DNA of 23,680 bases from UBA6987 sp045616945 (GCA_045616945.1 JAZLHR010000071.1:1-23680), one strand, 5' to 3'. Numbered from the stretch's first letter, positions 5,349 through 14,054 are shown. Notes: generated by a model not told the origin, from the sequence alone. Translations and numbers: made by a program.

Positions 5349-6974
5349 ATGTCTGATAATCAAAAAGCCTTCCTGCGGCAGGGCACGCTCCTTGCGGCAG
5401 CGGGCATTCTGTGCCGGATCATCGGCCTGATCTATAAGATCCCGCTGGTGAATATCATCGGCGACGACGGAATGGGCGTATTTAATACCGCCTTCAGTAT
5501 ATACAATATCGTTCTGCTGATTTCGTCCTACAGCCTGCCGACTGCCGTTTCCAAGCTGATCTCCGCAAGATTCAGCCGGCAGGAATACCGATCCGCGTAC
5601 CGGGTAAATCTGCTGAGCCTTCTGTTCGGCTTTTCTTTGGCACTGCTGGCTGCGTTATTCATGTATTTCGGTGCTCCCTGGCTGAGCGGGACCGTGATGA
5701 ATATGCCCGAAGCCGAGGCCTCCATCCGGGTCCTCTCTCTGGCAGTTTTACTGATGGGCTCGCTGGGAGCGCTGCGCGGCTATTTTCAGGGTCAGTGCAG
5801 AATGACCCCTACGGCCTATTCGCAGATCCTGGAACAGGTCGTACATGTGATCGTCAGTCTGGTCCTTGCCGGGCTGCTCGTGAAGGAAGGGATCGCGCGG
5901 GATGCCGGCAGCGGGACCTATTATGCTTCCGCCTACGGTGCCGCCGGAGCAACATCCGGAACGGTCGCGGGCGCATTTGCCGCGCTTGTATTTCTGTTTA
6001 TTCTGTACAGACATTCGCTCCCTGACATGAAAAAACGCATGGCGGAAGACACGCTGAGCCGGCAGGAGACCACCGGACAGCTTTTGAAGCAGATAGCTCA
6101 GACGCTGCTGCCGATCCTTGCCAGCGCCACCATCTATAATCTGATCAACGTGATCGATCAGGCTGTGTATGCCGGCTACGTAAGCACCGATTACCGCACG
6201 GTATGGGGCATTTTTACCGGAAAATATATCTTGCTTTACAATGTCCCCGTTGCGATCGCATCCGCGCTTTCTTCTTCCACCCTGCCGACCGTATCTGCCT
6301 CCATGGCACGCGGCGATCGGAAAGAAGCGGCGGAGCGGGCCGGATATGCCATTCGTTTCTGCCTGCTGATCGCACTTCCCTGTATGGTCGGGCTCGGCTG
6401 TCTGGGCGAGCCGGTGATGGATCTGCTGTTCCGTCACGCGGATAATGCTTTGGCCGGGCAGATGCTGAATATCGGTTCCTCGGCGCTGCTGTTTTATTCC
6501 CTGTCTACTATTACGAACGGGATCTTGCAGGGCAGCGGCAATTTCTGGGCGCCGATCTATAATTCCGCGATCGCACTCGCCGTACACGAATTGCTGCTTT
6601 CCCTGACACTGCATTTCGGGGGCGATGATATCCGCTTCGTTGTGATCCATCACTGCGTTTTCCCGCTGCTTGTAACGATCCTGAATTTTGTATCATTGCG
6701 CAAAAACCTCGGATACCGTCAGGAATGGAAGCTGGCAGTACTGAAGCCTTTTGCGGCTTCCTGCGTCATGGGAGCGGTTTCCTATGCTCTGTATGCCTGC
6801 ACATCCGGTTTTCTCGGCGGAAATGCAGCGCTTTGCCTGTCTGTTCTGATCGCTGTTCCCGTGTACGGTTTGGTACTGCTGGGGATCGGAGGGCTTTCGG
6901 AAGACGATTTTTCCATGCTTCCGGGCGGCGGCAGGATTGCATCCCTGCTGAAGCGCATAAAACTTTTGAGGTGA
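5349..6974 (+). CDS. MOP-superfamily polysaccharide/lipid II flippase (SpoVB/MurJ-like)
   Basis: 541 residues, strongly hydrophobic, with about 14 predicted membrane segments. The N-terminus (FLRQGTLLAAAGILCRIIG, IYKIPLVNIIGDDGMGVFN) and the central PVAIASALSSSTLPTVSAS motif are typical of the polysaccharide biosynthesis/SpoVB group of the MOP exporter superfamily. Relatives flip lipid-linked peptidoglycan or polysaccharide precursors across the cytoplasmic membrane. SpoVB acts in spore cortex synthesis and YtgP/MurJ in vegetative wall synthesis, and the sequence alone does not separate these roles. A purine-rich GAAAGAAGAAAG precedes the ATG. It sits 42 nt after ybeY and 4 nt before the flavoprotein, so it is probably part of the same transcript. 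Confidence 0.88.
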   Translation: MSDNQKAFLRQGTLLAAAGILCRIIGLIYKIPLVNIIGDDGMGVFNTAFSIYNIVLLISSYSLPTAVSKLISARFSRQEYRSAYRVNLLSLLFGFSLALLAALFMYFGAPWLSGTVMNMPEAEASIRVLSLAVLLMGSLGALRGYFQGQCRMTPTAYSQILEQVVHVIVSLVLAGLLVKEGIARDAGSGTYYASAYGAAGATSGTVAGAFAALVFLFILYRHSLPDMKKRMAEDTLSRQETTGQLLKQIAQTLLPILASATIYNLINVIDQAVYAGYVSTDYRTVWGIFTGKYILLYNVPVAIASALSSSTLPTVSASMARGDRKEAAERAGYAIRFCLLIALPCMVGLGCLGEPVMDLLFRHADNALAGQMLNIGSSALLFYSLSTITNGILQGSGNFWAPIYNSAIALAVHELLLSLTLHFGGDDIRFVVIHHCVFPLLVTILNFVSLRKNLGYRQEWKLAVLKPFAASCVMGAVSYALYACTSGFLGGNAALCLSVLIAVPVYGLVLLGIGGLSEDDFSMLPGGGRIASLLKRIKLLR

Positions 6975-6978
6975 CCGC

Positions 6979-8187
6979 ATGAAGATCGGGATCATCGGCG
7001 GAGGGGCCGCCGGAATGCTGGCAGCCTTCGGAGCCGCGTCACAGGATACCGGAGCACAGATCGAGATTTTGGAACGCAACGATCTGCTTGGCAAAAAGTT
7101 ATTATCGACCGGAAACGGTCACTGCAATTTGACGAATCTGACGCTGGATGTATCCTTATACCGGGGCAGCGGCGCAAAGCTGGTCCCGGGAATCCTGCGT
7201 GAATTCGGTGTCGAAGATACTATCCGTTTTTTTGAAAGGATCGGTATCTCCTGCATCGACCGGGACGGATATGTTTATCCGCGCAGCCGTGAAGCGAAGG
7301 CAGTACGGTCGGTACTGTCACGCTATATAAAGGAAATCGGTATTACTGTCAGAACCGGATGCCTTGTGACGGGGATCCGGCGGGAACCGGACGGATTTAC
7401 CGTGATATGCGGCAGCGAAAAATCTCACTATGACAGGCTGATCATTTGCTGCGGCGGCATGGCGGCTCCGAAAACCGGTTCGGACGGTTGCCTGTTTTCC
7501 TGTCTCGCGGACCTTGGAACGGTGCAGCGGCCTTTCCTGCCGGCTTTAGTCCCGCTCGCAGCCGAAGAAAGCTATTGCAGCCTGTTTGCGGGCATCCGCG
7601 CGGATGCATCCGTGACGCTCCTGCTCGACGGGCAGCCTGTACGCACGGAAAAGGGAGAAGTGCAATTTACGGACAGCGGTATTTCCGGGATCGCTGTATT
7701 TCAGCTGTCGGGAGAAGCCATCCGGGCACAGGCGAACGGAAAATCCGTTCAAATATCAGTCGATTTATTTGCGGATGCAGATCCTGCAGCAATGCGCGGA
7801 TCCCTTGTTTCTCTGTGCCGGGCCTATCCCGGGCGGAAAGCCGAACAGCTTTTGACCGGATATATCCCTGAAAAAATGCATCCCGTGCTGCTCCGATTAG
7901 CGGGGATACGCCGAGAGAAGCCTATCGGAGAACTGAAAGAAGAAGATATCCTGCGCCTCACGGAAGCTGCCTGCAGCCTGCCGTTTACGATCTGCGGCAG
8001 CAAAGGCTTCGATGCCGCACAGGTCAGTACCGGCGGCCTGCTGCCTGAGCGGGATCTGCAGCTTCTCCCCGGACTTTTCGCAGCCGGAGAGGCTGTCGAC
8101 GTTGACGGTCCCTGCGGCGGATATAATCTGCAATGGGCCTGGAGCAGCGGATATATCGCCGGCCGCAATGCCGCAATTCTCCATTAA
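6979..8187 (+). CDS. FAD-dependent oxidoreductase, BaiN/HI0933 family
   Basis: 402 residues. The dinucleotide-binding motif IGIIGGGAAGMLAA opens the protein (GGGAAG 7-12), followed by LGKKLLSTGNGHCNLTN, diagnostic of the HI0933/YhiN family. The C-terminal FAD signature is GLFAAGEAVDVDGPCGGYN followed by LQWAWSSGYIAG. Family members are cytoplasmic flavoproteins. BaiN was assigned to bile-acid metabolism and others are annotated as aminoacetone oxidases, but most, including this one, have no proven substrate. It starts 4 nt after the flippase stop with GAGGTG upstream, consistent with coupled translation. In many clostridia this gene precedes cmk, plsC and ispH; these are absent here, and an AT-richer, gene-poor stretch begins directly after the stop. 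Confidence 0.9.
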   Translation: MKIGIIGGGAAGMLAAFGAASQDTGAQIEILERNDLLGKKLLSTGNGHCNLTNLTLDVSLYRGSGAKLVPGILREFGVEDTIRFFERIGISCIDRDGYVYPRSREAKAVRSVLSRYIKEIGITVRTGCLVTGIRREPDGFTVICGSEKSHYDRLIICCGGMAAPKTGSDGCLFSCLADLGTVQRPFLPALVPLAAEESYCSLFAGIRADASVTLLLDGQPVRTEKGEVQFTDSGISGIAVFQLSGEAIRAQANGKSVQISVDLFADADPAAMRGSLVSLCRAYPGRKAEQLLTGYIPEKMHPVLLRLAGIRREKPIGELKEEDILRLTEAACSLPFTICGSKGFDAAQVSTGGLLPERDLQLLPGLFAAGEAVDVDGPCGGYNLQWAWSSGYIAGRNAAILH

Positions 8188-8342
8188 TTATCTTAAAAGC
8201 CTTTTGCCTTTTCTGCCGGGAAGAAATCAGATTTCCGAATTGGATTTTATAAAACAGGAAACACACGCAAAAGAGGGATCATCCTTTGGCAATATGTGTG
8301 GTATGGATGCTGCTACTTATATGTTCAAAAATGAAAAATAAC

Positions 8343-8916
8343 ATGAAGAGTAAAGACAAAAGGTCAATGACATCAGAAGAAGCAAGATCGTTTTTCTTTG
8401 CGTATCGTGGAAACTTGTTCTTTATGCAGCAAGAAGAGCCGGAGAAGATGCGGCCATTTCTGAGATCAGTTTGGTGGCGGCGTCCGGTTTTACACGCTTG
8501 GCGTAAAAAGATTCTTGATAGCCTTTATGATGATTTGGTTGTTGAAAATAAGAACGAAGAAGCCTTTATATATAGATGACTATTTTTCTCTCCTGCGATC
8601 CATGGAATGGGGCATCCGAAACCACATATAAAAGTTGCTTGTTATGTTGGATTATGCCGCGGCCGAACTTGATCCGCAACAAAAAATACTTATTATGGAA
8701 TCACTGGCCGGACGTACCGCCATTCGCCAAGGCGGAGGAGTCTATTTCATAAAACGGCACACGGTTTTCCATTGCAAAATAAGAGCGCAAATGAAAAAAG
8801 TGGTAGAAAAATTAACGGATTTTGATGCATCCGTTATTCCGGTGAAATTCGGGACGATGGATTGGAAAATTAGATATAACGTCGCGCTTGAGAAGATGCA
8901 ACGTGAATTGAGATGA
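8343..8916 (+). pseudogene. Broken gene of unknown function (frameshift plus in-frame stop)
   Basis: Two open pieces appear to be parts of one coding region. The 5' piece (start probably 8343 or 8367; MTSEEARSFFFAYRGNLFFM) runs to a TGA at 8577-8579. Shifting the frame by one base just before that stop continues sensibly as DDYFSLLRSMEWGIRNHI to a TAA at 8629-8631. The same frame then stays open through MLDYAAAELDPQQKILIMES and GGGVYFIKRHTVFHCKIRAQ to 8916. Reconstructed length is about 185-190 residues, mixed helical, soluble, with no signal peptide or recognised motif. Base composition is visibly more AT-rich than the flanking genes, suggesting acquisition and decay. The alternative is two small real genes (8343-8579 and about 8644-8916); neither has a strong Shine-Dalgarno site. 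I do not recognise the family. Confidence 0.55.
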
Positions 8917-8994
8917 AATTGCCGTATGCTTTATAAAAAACGATGGCTCGGCAGTGGCGCACGAAAAATCTTATTCTATTGACATTATTATGGT

Positions 8995-9018
8995 CTCGAC
9001 AAATCCCGGTTTGTCGAG
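8995..9018. other. Perfect 9-bp inverted repeat
   Basis: CTCGACAAA (8995-9003) and TTTGTCGAG (9010-9018) are perfect complements around a 6-nt centre, TCCCGG. No T-tract follows on either strand, so it is not a standard terminator. It could be an accessory RNA hairpin beside the terminator at 9031 or a protein-binding palindrome. Confidence 0.7.
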
Positions 9019-9021
9019 CTG

Positions 9022-9066
9022 AAAAATCAGCCCGCCGAGGAAATTTTCTTCTTCGGCGGGTTATAT
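9022..9066 (-). terminator. Probable terminator of the clpC-radA-chrA operon (possibly bidirectional)
   Basis: A 12-bp stem with one G-T pair (CCCGCCGAGGAA 9031-9042, TTCTTCGGCGGG 9049-9060) and a 6-nt loop. On the minus strand it is followed by CTGATTTTTC, a five-T tract, as expected for transcripts arriving from chrA. On the plus strand it is followed by TTATATTCT, a weaker tail. The minus-strand 3' untranslated region would be about 200 nt long. Confidence 0.75.
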
Positions 9067-9194
9067 TCTGTCAAAAAACATCCTTATGAGGTGCTGACGT
9101 TCTTCAGCGGCAGGCCTTCTTGTGTCAAATAACATCCCTGCGGGACTGTGCTGTTTCCGCGGGTGTTCTGTATCAAAAAACGTTCTTATATGAG
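9067..9194. repeat. Three degenerate direct repeats in the 3' region of the chrA operon
   Basis: Related segments occur at 9067-9090 (TCTGTCAAAAAACATCCTTA), about 9120-9144 (TGTGTCAAATAACATCCCTG) and 9167-9194 (TCTGTATCAAAAAACGTTCT), spaced about 50 nt. Intervening sequence also has loosely similar GTGCTG stretches. No credible gene covers 8917-9256 on either strand. The origin is unclear; it may be a decayed tandem array. Confidence 0.5.
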
Positions 9195-9256
9195 CTTTTT
9201 ATGTGTTTGTACTTGATTTCGGCGATGATTATGCTTTGTATCGGCAACATTCCTGA

Positions 9257-9817
9257 TCAGAGCTTCAGCAATACCCCGGCCACAGCACCGACAAGCAGAA
9301 ATACTGCCGGGTGAAGCTTTTTGAAATGACGGATCCCGACAAAACTGACCGCTGCCAAAGAGATGGCTTTCCAGTTGAATAACGTAAGAATACCATCCGA
9401 TAATGTTTTGCCGGTCAGGAGCGTCATCTGCCCCAGGCTGAGCAGAACCGCCGTGATCATGGCGACGGAGGCGGGACGCAGACCGGAAAAGACGCCTTTC
9501 ACAAACCGATTGTTCTGGAATCGTTTCATAAAGCCCGCAATGATCAGCATGATGATCAGGGAAGGAAGGATCAATCCGAAGCTGGCGATAAGGGCTCCGG
9601 GGATGCCGCCGACCGTAAAGCCGGTATAGGTGGCCATATTGACGCCGATGGGACCGGGCGTGGATTCTGATACGGCGATCATATCTGCCAGCTGCGCGCG
9701 GGTGTACCAGCCGGTCTTATCGGCGATCTCCTGCAGGAAAGGCAGTGTAGCCAGACCGCCGCCGACCGCGAACAGGCCGGTCTTGAAAAATTCCCAAAAG
9801 AGCTGCAGATAAATCAT
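9257..9817 (-). CDS. Chromate transporter family protein, second half-size subunit
   Basis: 186 residues, hydrophobic, with 5-6 predicted membrane segments. The N-terminal motif FFKTGLFAVGGGLATLPFLQ and the STPGPIGVNMATYTGF segment are signatures of the ChrA (chromate ion transporter) half-domain. Short ChrA proteins are encoded as adjacent pairs and are thought to assemble as heterodimers equivalent to full-length ChrA. Its ATG directly abuts the TAA of the preceding subunit gene, with AAAGGAGG inside that gene 8 nt upstream of the start, so translation is coupled. Characterised ChrA proteins expel chromate; in gut anaerobes the substrate may be another oxyanion such as sulfate. It is the last gene of the operon. 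Confidence 0.9.
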   Translation of the reverse strand: MIYLQLFWEFFKTGLFAVGGGLATLPFLQEIADKTGWYTRAQLADMIAVSESTPGPIGVNMATYTGFTVGGIPGALIASFGLILPSLIIMLIIAGFMKRFQNNRFVKGVFSGLRPASVAMITAVLLSLGQMTLLTGKTLSDGILTLFNWKAISLAAVSFVGIRHFKKLHPAVFLLVGAVAGVLLKL

Positions 9818-10366
9818 TTACCGTTCCTCCTTTCGGATCAGACAGAAGAGAAAGCCGATGACCGCGGCGGAAAGAACAAGCACGACCGAAGAAACCGGCG
9901 TAAACATAGCCAGCAGCACGGCCGCGTACAGAAGCCATACCCAAAGGGCTTTTTTCAAGACAACACTTTTGAACAGCTTGATGACAGTCTGCAGGACCAT
10001 GACCGTCACAACTACACGGATCCCGGCAAATGCATGCTTGACCCAGGCGATATCGGAAAAATTCTGCAGAAATGCGGCGATCAGGGTAATAATGATCAAT
10101 GAAGGGGCAACGACGCCCGCCGTTGCAAAGATGCCTCCTGCGATCCCCTTGACCTTGTAGCCGATATAGGTCGCCGTATTGACGGCGATGACGCCGGGGG
10201 TGCATTGCCCGACTGCGTAGCAGTCCGTTAATTCTTCTTCCGATGCCCAGCCGCGGTTATCGACCACTTCACGCTGCAGCATGGGAAGCATCGCGTAGCC
10301 GCCGCCGAAAGTCAGTCCGCCGATGCGCGCAAATGTCAAAAACAAGTCCCCGTAAATGTTTTTCAT
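9818..10366 (-). CDS. Chromate transporter family protein, first half-size subunit
   Basis: 182 residues, a ChrA half-domain with FARIGGLTFGGGYAMLPMLQ at residues 10-29 and the CTPGVIAVNTATYIGY motif, followed by hydrophobic membrane helices. It pairs with the subunit encoded immediately downstream. The ATG follows the radA TGA with no gap (TGAATG). AAAGGA inside radA lies about 9 nt upstream of the start, so it is translated from the clpC-radA message. Location: cytoplasmic membrane. Family assignment is firm, transported ion unproven. Linkage of a chrA pair to clpC-radA without any spacer is unusual to my knowledge. Confidence 0.9.
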   Translation of the reverse strand: MKNIYGDLFLTFARIGGLTFGGGYAMLPMLQREVVDNRGWASEEELTDCYAVGQCTPGVIAVNTATYIGYKVKGIAGGIFATAGVVAPSLIIITLIAAFLQNFSDIAWVKHAFAGIRVVVTVMVLQTVIKLFKSVVLKKALWVWLLYAAVLLAMFTPVSSVVLVLSAAVIGFLFCLIRKEER

Positions 10367-11740
10367 TCAGTTCTGTCCTTTCAAGTATTGGATGGCATCT
10401 TCCAGCGTGGAAACACCGACCAGCTTCATGCCGCGGGCGTTCAGACGGCCCGAAAGAGCCGATTTGGGAAGAATACAGGTCGTATAACCGAGACGGAGGG
10501 CTTCCTGGATCCTTTGTTCGGCCAGCGGAACCATTCGTACTTCACCGGAAAGGCCTACCTCACCGAATATCACTGTATGAGGATCGATGGCAAGGTTTCT
10601 GTAGGATGAGTAAACGGAAAGGACGATGCCCAGATCCAGCGCCGGATCGCTGACCTTCATACCGCCGGTGATATTGATGTAGGCATCGCAATCCGAAAGA
10701 GATAGACTGCAGCGCTTTTCCAGCACGGCCATAAGCAGATTGACACGGTTGTAATCCGTACCGGCGGCTGTTCTGCGCGGCACAGGAAAATTGGTGCGCG
10801 CAACAAGCGCCTGCACCTCCAGCAGCAGCGGCCTTGTGCCTTCCATGACACAGGAAATGACCGAACCGGAAACATTTTCGGGGCGGCCGCTTAAAAGAAA
10901 CGCAGATGGGTTCGGGACCTCGACCAGTCCCTGGCTCTGCATCTCGAAAACACCGATCTCGTTGGTGCCGCCGAAGCGGTTCTTGACGCCGCGCAGGACG
11001 CGGTAGGACGCATGACGGTCTCCTTCAAAATACAAGACGGTATCGACCATGTGTTCCAGCATACGGGGGCCTGCAACGGTCCCTTCCTTGGTCACATGTC
11101 CGATGATAAATACCGTGATATTCAGGCTTTTTGCCAGATTCAGCAGGAGAGAAGTACATTCCCGCACCTGGGTGACGGAACCGGGCGCACCGGAAGCGTC
11201 GCCGCAGCACATCGTCTGGATAGAGTCGATCACGACCGTTTCGGGCTTTTCCTTCCGGATCAGCTCGGCAATGGTATCCATATCCGTTTCGCACAGGAAG
11301 AGGATATCATCCGTAAAGCTGCCGATGCGGTCCGCACGCAGCCGGATCTGCCGCAGCGATTCTTCCCCGGAAATATACAGCACCTTGTGCCCGCTGCCGG
11401 AAAGCTCGCGGCAGACCTGCAGGAGCAGGGTGGATTTTCCGATTCCGGGATCGCCGCCGATCAGCAGGAGAGAACCGGAAACGATACCGCCCCCGAGAAC
11501 ACGGTCCAGCTCCGGAAAGCCCGTGCTGCAGCGCATTTCCGTGCCCGTGTCGATCTCACGCAGCTTTTTCGGCTGCGGGGAGGTCGTAATGCCGGATATT
11601 CCCGCCCTGTGAGGCAGCTTTATGTCCTTCGGGGCTTCGACCATTGTATTGGCGGCATGGCAGCCGGGGCAGAAGCCGCACCATTTGGAGACTTCATATC
11701 CGCATTCAGTGCAATAAAATACGTTCGTGTTTTTTGCCAT
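10367..11740 (-). CDS. radA: DNA repair ATPase RadA (Sms)
   Basis: 457 residues, normal length. Features in order: N-terminal zinc finger (C10-x2-C13 and C24-x2-C27), RecA-like ATPase with Walker A GDPGIGKST (96-104) and Walker B VVIDSIQT (169-176), the RadA-specific KNRFG motif (253-257), and a C-terminal Lon-protease-like domain with GGMKVSDPALDLGI and FGEVGLSGEVR. RadA promotes branch migration and DNA unwinding in recombination and recombinational repair. The start at 11740 is two bases after the clpC stop codon, with GGAGCAGG inside the clpC end acting as ribosome-binding site. clpC-radA adjacency is common in Firmicutes; the downstream chrA pair is the atypical part. Confidence 0.96.
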   Translation of the reverse strand: MAKNTNVFYCTECGYEVSKWCGFCPGCHAANTMVEAPKDIKLPHRAGISGITTSPQPKKLREIDTGTEMRCSTGFPELDRVLGGGIVSGSLLLIGGDPGIGKSTLLLQVCRELSGSGHKVLYISGEESLRQIRLRADRIGSFTDDILFLCETDMDTIAELIRKEKPETVVIDSIQTMCCGDASGAPGSVTQVRECTSLLLNLAKSLNITVFIIGHVTKEGTVAGPRMLEHMVDTVLYFEGDRHASYRVLRGVKNRFGGTNEIGVFEMQSQGLVEVPNPSAFLLSGRPENVSGSVISCVMEGTRPLLLEVQALVARTNFPVPRRTAAGTDYNRVNLLMAVLEKRCSLSLSDCDAYINITGGMKVSDPALDLGIVLSVYSSYRNLAIDPHTVIFGEVGLSGEVRMVPLAEQRIQEALRLGYTTCILPKSALSGRLNARGMKLVGVSTLEDAIQYLKGQN

Positions 11741-11742
11741 TC

Positions 11743-14013
11743 TTATACCTGCTCCTGAGAAAGCGCCGCGTCATTGCGGAAATCCAGTTTTTCTCCGTCC
11801 GTAATGACCGTAAGAAAATCGCCTTCACGGACCGTTCCCTGCAGCAGACGCTCGGCCAAAGGATCTTCCAGCATGCTTTGAAGCAGCCGGCGGACGGGAC
11901 GCGCACCGTACCGGGGATCGTATCCTTTCTTGGCAAGGAAAGCCAAGGCTTCTTCACTGAACTGCAGATGCATGGGCCGCGACTGCGCAAGCCGCTCGCG
12001 GATCTGAGAAAGCTGCAGTTCCAGAATCGCGCGGATATCCTTCTCCGTGAGAGCATGGAACACGATGATCTCATCGATACGGTTCAGGAATTCCGGACGG
12101 AAAATATGCTGGACTTCCTCCATGACCGCGTTTTTCATGCGGATATGATCCGCTTCGGCGTCCTGCTGCTGCGAAAAGCCGAGTGTTTTCGGGGCCACGA
12201 TCCGCTCTGCACCGGCATTGGAAGTCATAATAATAACGGTATTGCGGAAATCGACCGCATTGCCCTGCGCATCGGTCAGACGGCCCTCGTCCAGGATCTG
12301 CAGAAGGATGTGGAATACATCCGGATGTGCTTTTTCGATCTCGTCGAACAGCACGACACTGTATGGATGGCGGCGCACTTTATCGGAAAGCTGACCGCCT
12401 TCGTCAAACCCGACATAGCCGGGCGGGGAACCGATCATTTTTGAGACAGAGTGTTTCTCCATATATTCGGACATATCAACACGGATCAAATGATCCTCTC
12501 CTCCGAACAGAGCCGCGGAAAGGGCTTTGGAAAGCTCGGTTTTTCCTACGCCGGTCGGTCCGAGGAACAGGAAGGAACCGATAGGCCGCTTCGGGTCACG
12601 CAGTCCGACACGGCTGCGGCGGATGGCCTTGGCGAGCACGCCGACGGCTTCCTCCTGCCCGATCACGCGCTTATGCAGTTCTTCCTCCAGATGCAGCAGA
12701 CGGCTGCCTTCATCGATGCTCAATTCCTGTACGGGGATACCAGTCCACAAAGCGAGCGTGGAAGCGATCTCAGCAGGAGTGACGGTACTTTTTCCGGCAA
12801 GAAGCGCACCGGAACAGGCTTCATCCAGGAGATCGAGTGCCTTATCCGGCAGAAGACGGTCTGTAATATACCGTTTGGAAAGATCTAATGCAGCACGAAG
12901 AGCATCATCATCGATTTTCAGCCGATGGTGCTTTTCATAAACAGGACGTCTGCCGCGCAGAATCGCCATAGCCTCCTCAGAAGAAGGCTCCTCCACTAAA
13001 ATGCTCTGGAAGCGGCGTTTCAAAGCCGTATCTTTTTCAATATGTTTGCGGTATTCCGTAAGCGTCGTCGCGCCGATGATCTGCACTTCCCCGCGGGAAA
13101 GCGCGGGTTTCAGAATATTTGCGGCATCCAGCGTGCCTTCGGCGCTGCCTGCCCCGATCAATGTATGGAGCTCGTCGATGAACAGGATCACTTCGGGGTG
13201 CGCGTAGCACTCCTCCAGAAGCTGCTTCATACGTTCTTCGAATTCGCCGCGGAATTTTGTTCCGGCCACGACGGAGGCCATGTCCAGAGCCAGAACACGT
13301 TTGTTTTTCAGGAAAGGGGGAACATCGTCCCGCACCAGGCGGAGAGCAAGTCCCTCTACGATCGCGGTTTTGCCCACACCGGGCTCGCCGATGAGGCAGG
13401 GATTGTTTTTGCCGCGGCGGCTGAGGATCTGGATCAGGCGTTCGGTCTCACGGCCGCGCCCGAATACCTGTTCCAGCTTTCCGGCGGCAGCAAGTCCCGT
13501 CAGATCACGGGTAAAATGGGCGAGGGTATCCGTGCCGGGCGCGGAAGAGGAAAGAAGTTCCTCCATCGCGTAGCGGTCTTCCCCCATGGCTTCCGTCAGC
13601 TGTTCCTGGAGTTCCAGCGTATCCTGCTTGAGATCGCGCAGGATTTTCGCGCCGAGGCCGTCCGGTTCCTGCAGAAGAGCTGTGAGCATATGCTCCGTGC
13701 CGATGACCTCCGAACCGAGATCGGAGGCGATATCGCGGCTGTCCTCCAAAAGGAGACGGCAGAGCGGCGTATATTCGGGATCTCGCGAAAGAGAGGACGC
13801 AGGAACAGTGAGTTTATCCAGCGCGGCAGTCAAAGTTTCGGGCGTAACGCCCTTCCGGGCAAGCACATGCGATGCAATACTGTCAACGGAAGCCAGCGCG
13901 AGAAGCAGATGTTCCGTCCCGATTGCCGCAGCCTTTCTTTCGATCGCCAGCGAGCGGCACTTGCGCAGAACCTTCCTGGCCGTATCTGTATAGGGAATAT
14001 CAAATGTCATCAT
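11743..14013 (-). CDS. clpC: ClpC-type AAA+ unfoldase lacking the middle (UVR/M) insert
   Basis: 756 residues from ATG 14013 (a second ATG follows at 14010; GGAAGGTG lies about 12 nt upstream). A longer in-frame start at 14166 would run through the intergenic region and add an unrelated tail, so it is rejected. Domains: double Clp-N repeat (1-145), first AAA+ with Walker A GEPGVGKT (209-216) and Walker B ILFIDELH (276-283), second AAA+ with GPTGVGKT (485-492) and VVLFDEIE (553-560). The LGF tripeptide (611-613) needed to dock ClpP is present. Between LLDEA and WTGIPV there are only about 23 residues, where B. subtilis ClpC has the coiled-coil M/UVR insert that binds MecA and McsB. ctsR and mcsA/mcsB are not beside it. 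It may act with ClpP through other adaptors. ClpA/ClpE-like naming is possible. Confidence 0.88.
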   Translation of the reverse strand: MMTFDIPYTDTARKVLRKCRSLAIERKAAAIGTEHLLLALASVDSIASHVLARKGVTPETLTAALDKLTVPASSLSRDPEYTPLCRLLLEDSRDIASDLGSEVIGTEHMLTALLQEPDGLGAKILRDLKQDTLELQEQLTEAMGEDRYAMEELLSSSAPGTDTLAHFTRDLTGLAAAGKLEQVFGRGRETERLIQILSRRGKNNPCLIGEPGVGKTAIVEGLALRLVRDDVPPFLKNKRVLALDMASVVAGTKFRGEFEERMKQLLEECYAHPEVILFIDELHTLIGAGSAEGTLDAANILKPALSRGEVQIIGATTLTEYRKHIEKDTALKRRFQSILVEEPSSEEAMAILRGRRPVYEKHHRLKIDDDALRAALDLSKRYITDRLLPDKALDLLDEACSGALLAGKSTVTPAEIASTLALWTGIPVQELSIDEGSRLLHLEEELHKRVIGQEEAVGVLAKAIRRSRVGLRDPKRPIGSFLFLGPTGVGKTELSKALSAALFGGEDHLIRVDMSEYMEKHSVSKMIGSPPGYVGFDEGGQLSDKVRRHPYSVVLFDEIEKAHPDVFHILLQILDEGRLTDAQGNAVDFRNTVIIMTSNAGAERIVAPKTLGFSQQQDAEADHIRMKNAVMEEVQHIFRPEFLNRIDEIIVFHALTEKDIRAILELQLSQIRERLAQSRPMHLQFSEEALAFLAKKGYDPRYGARPVRRLLQSMLEDPLAERLLQGTVREGDFLTVITDGEKLDFRNDAALSQEQV

Positions 14014-14054
14014 CGTATCTTTTAACACCTTCCGGCGGAAATATCCGCTCCTAC

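Noticed and set aside
9120..9314. Small plus-strand open frame in the 3' region of chrA
   Set aside because: It overlaps the conserved chrA end antisense, spans the degenerate repeats and has no ribosome-binding site or recognisable motif.
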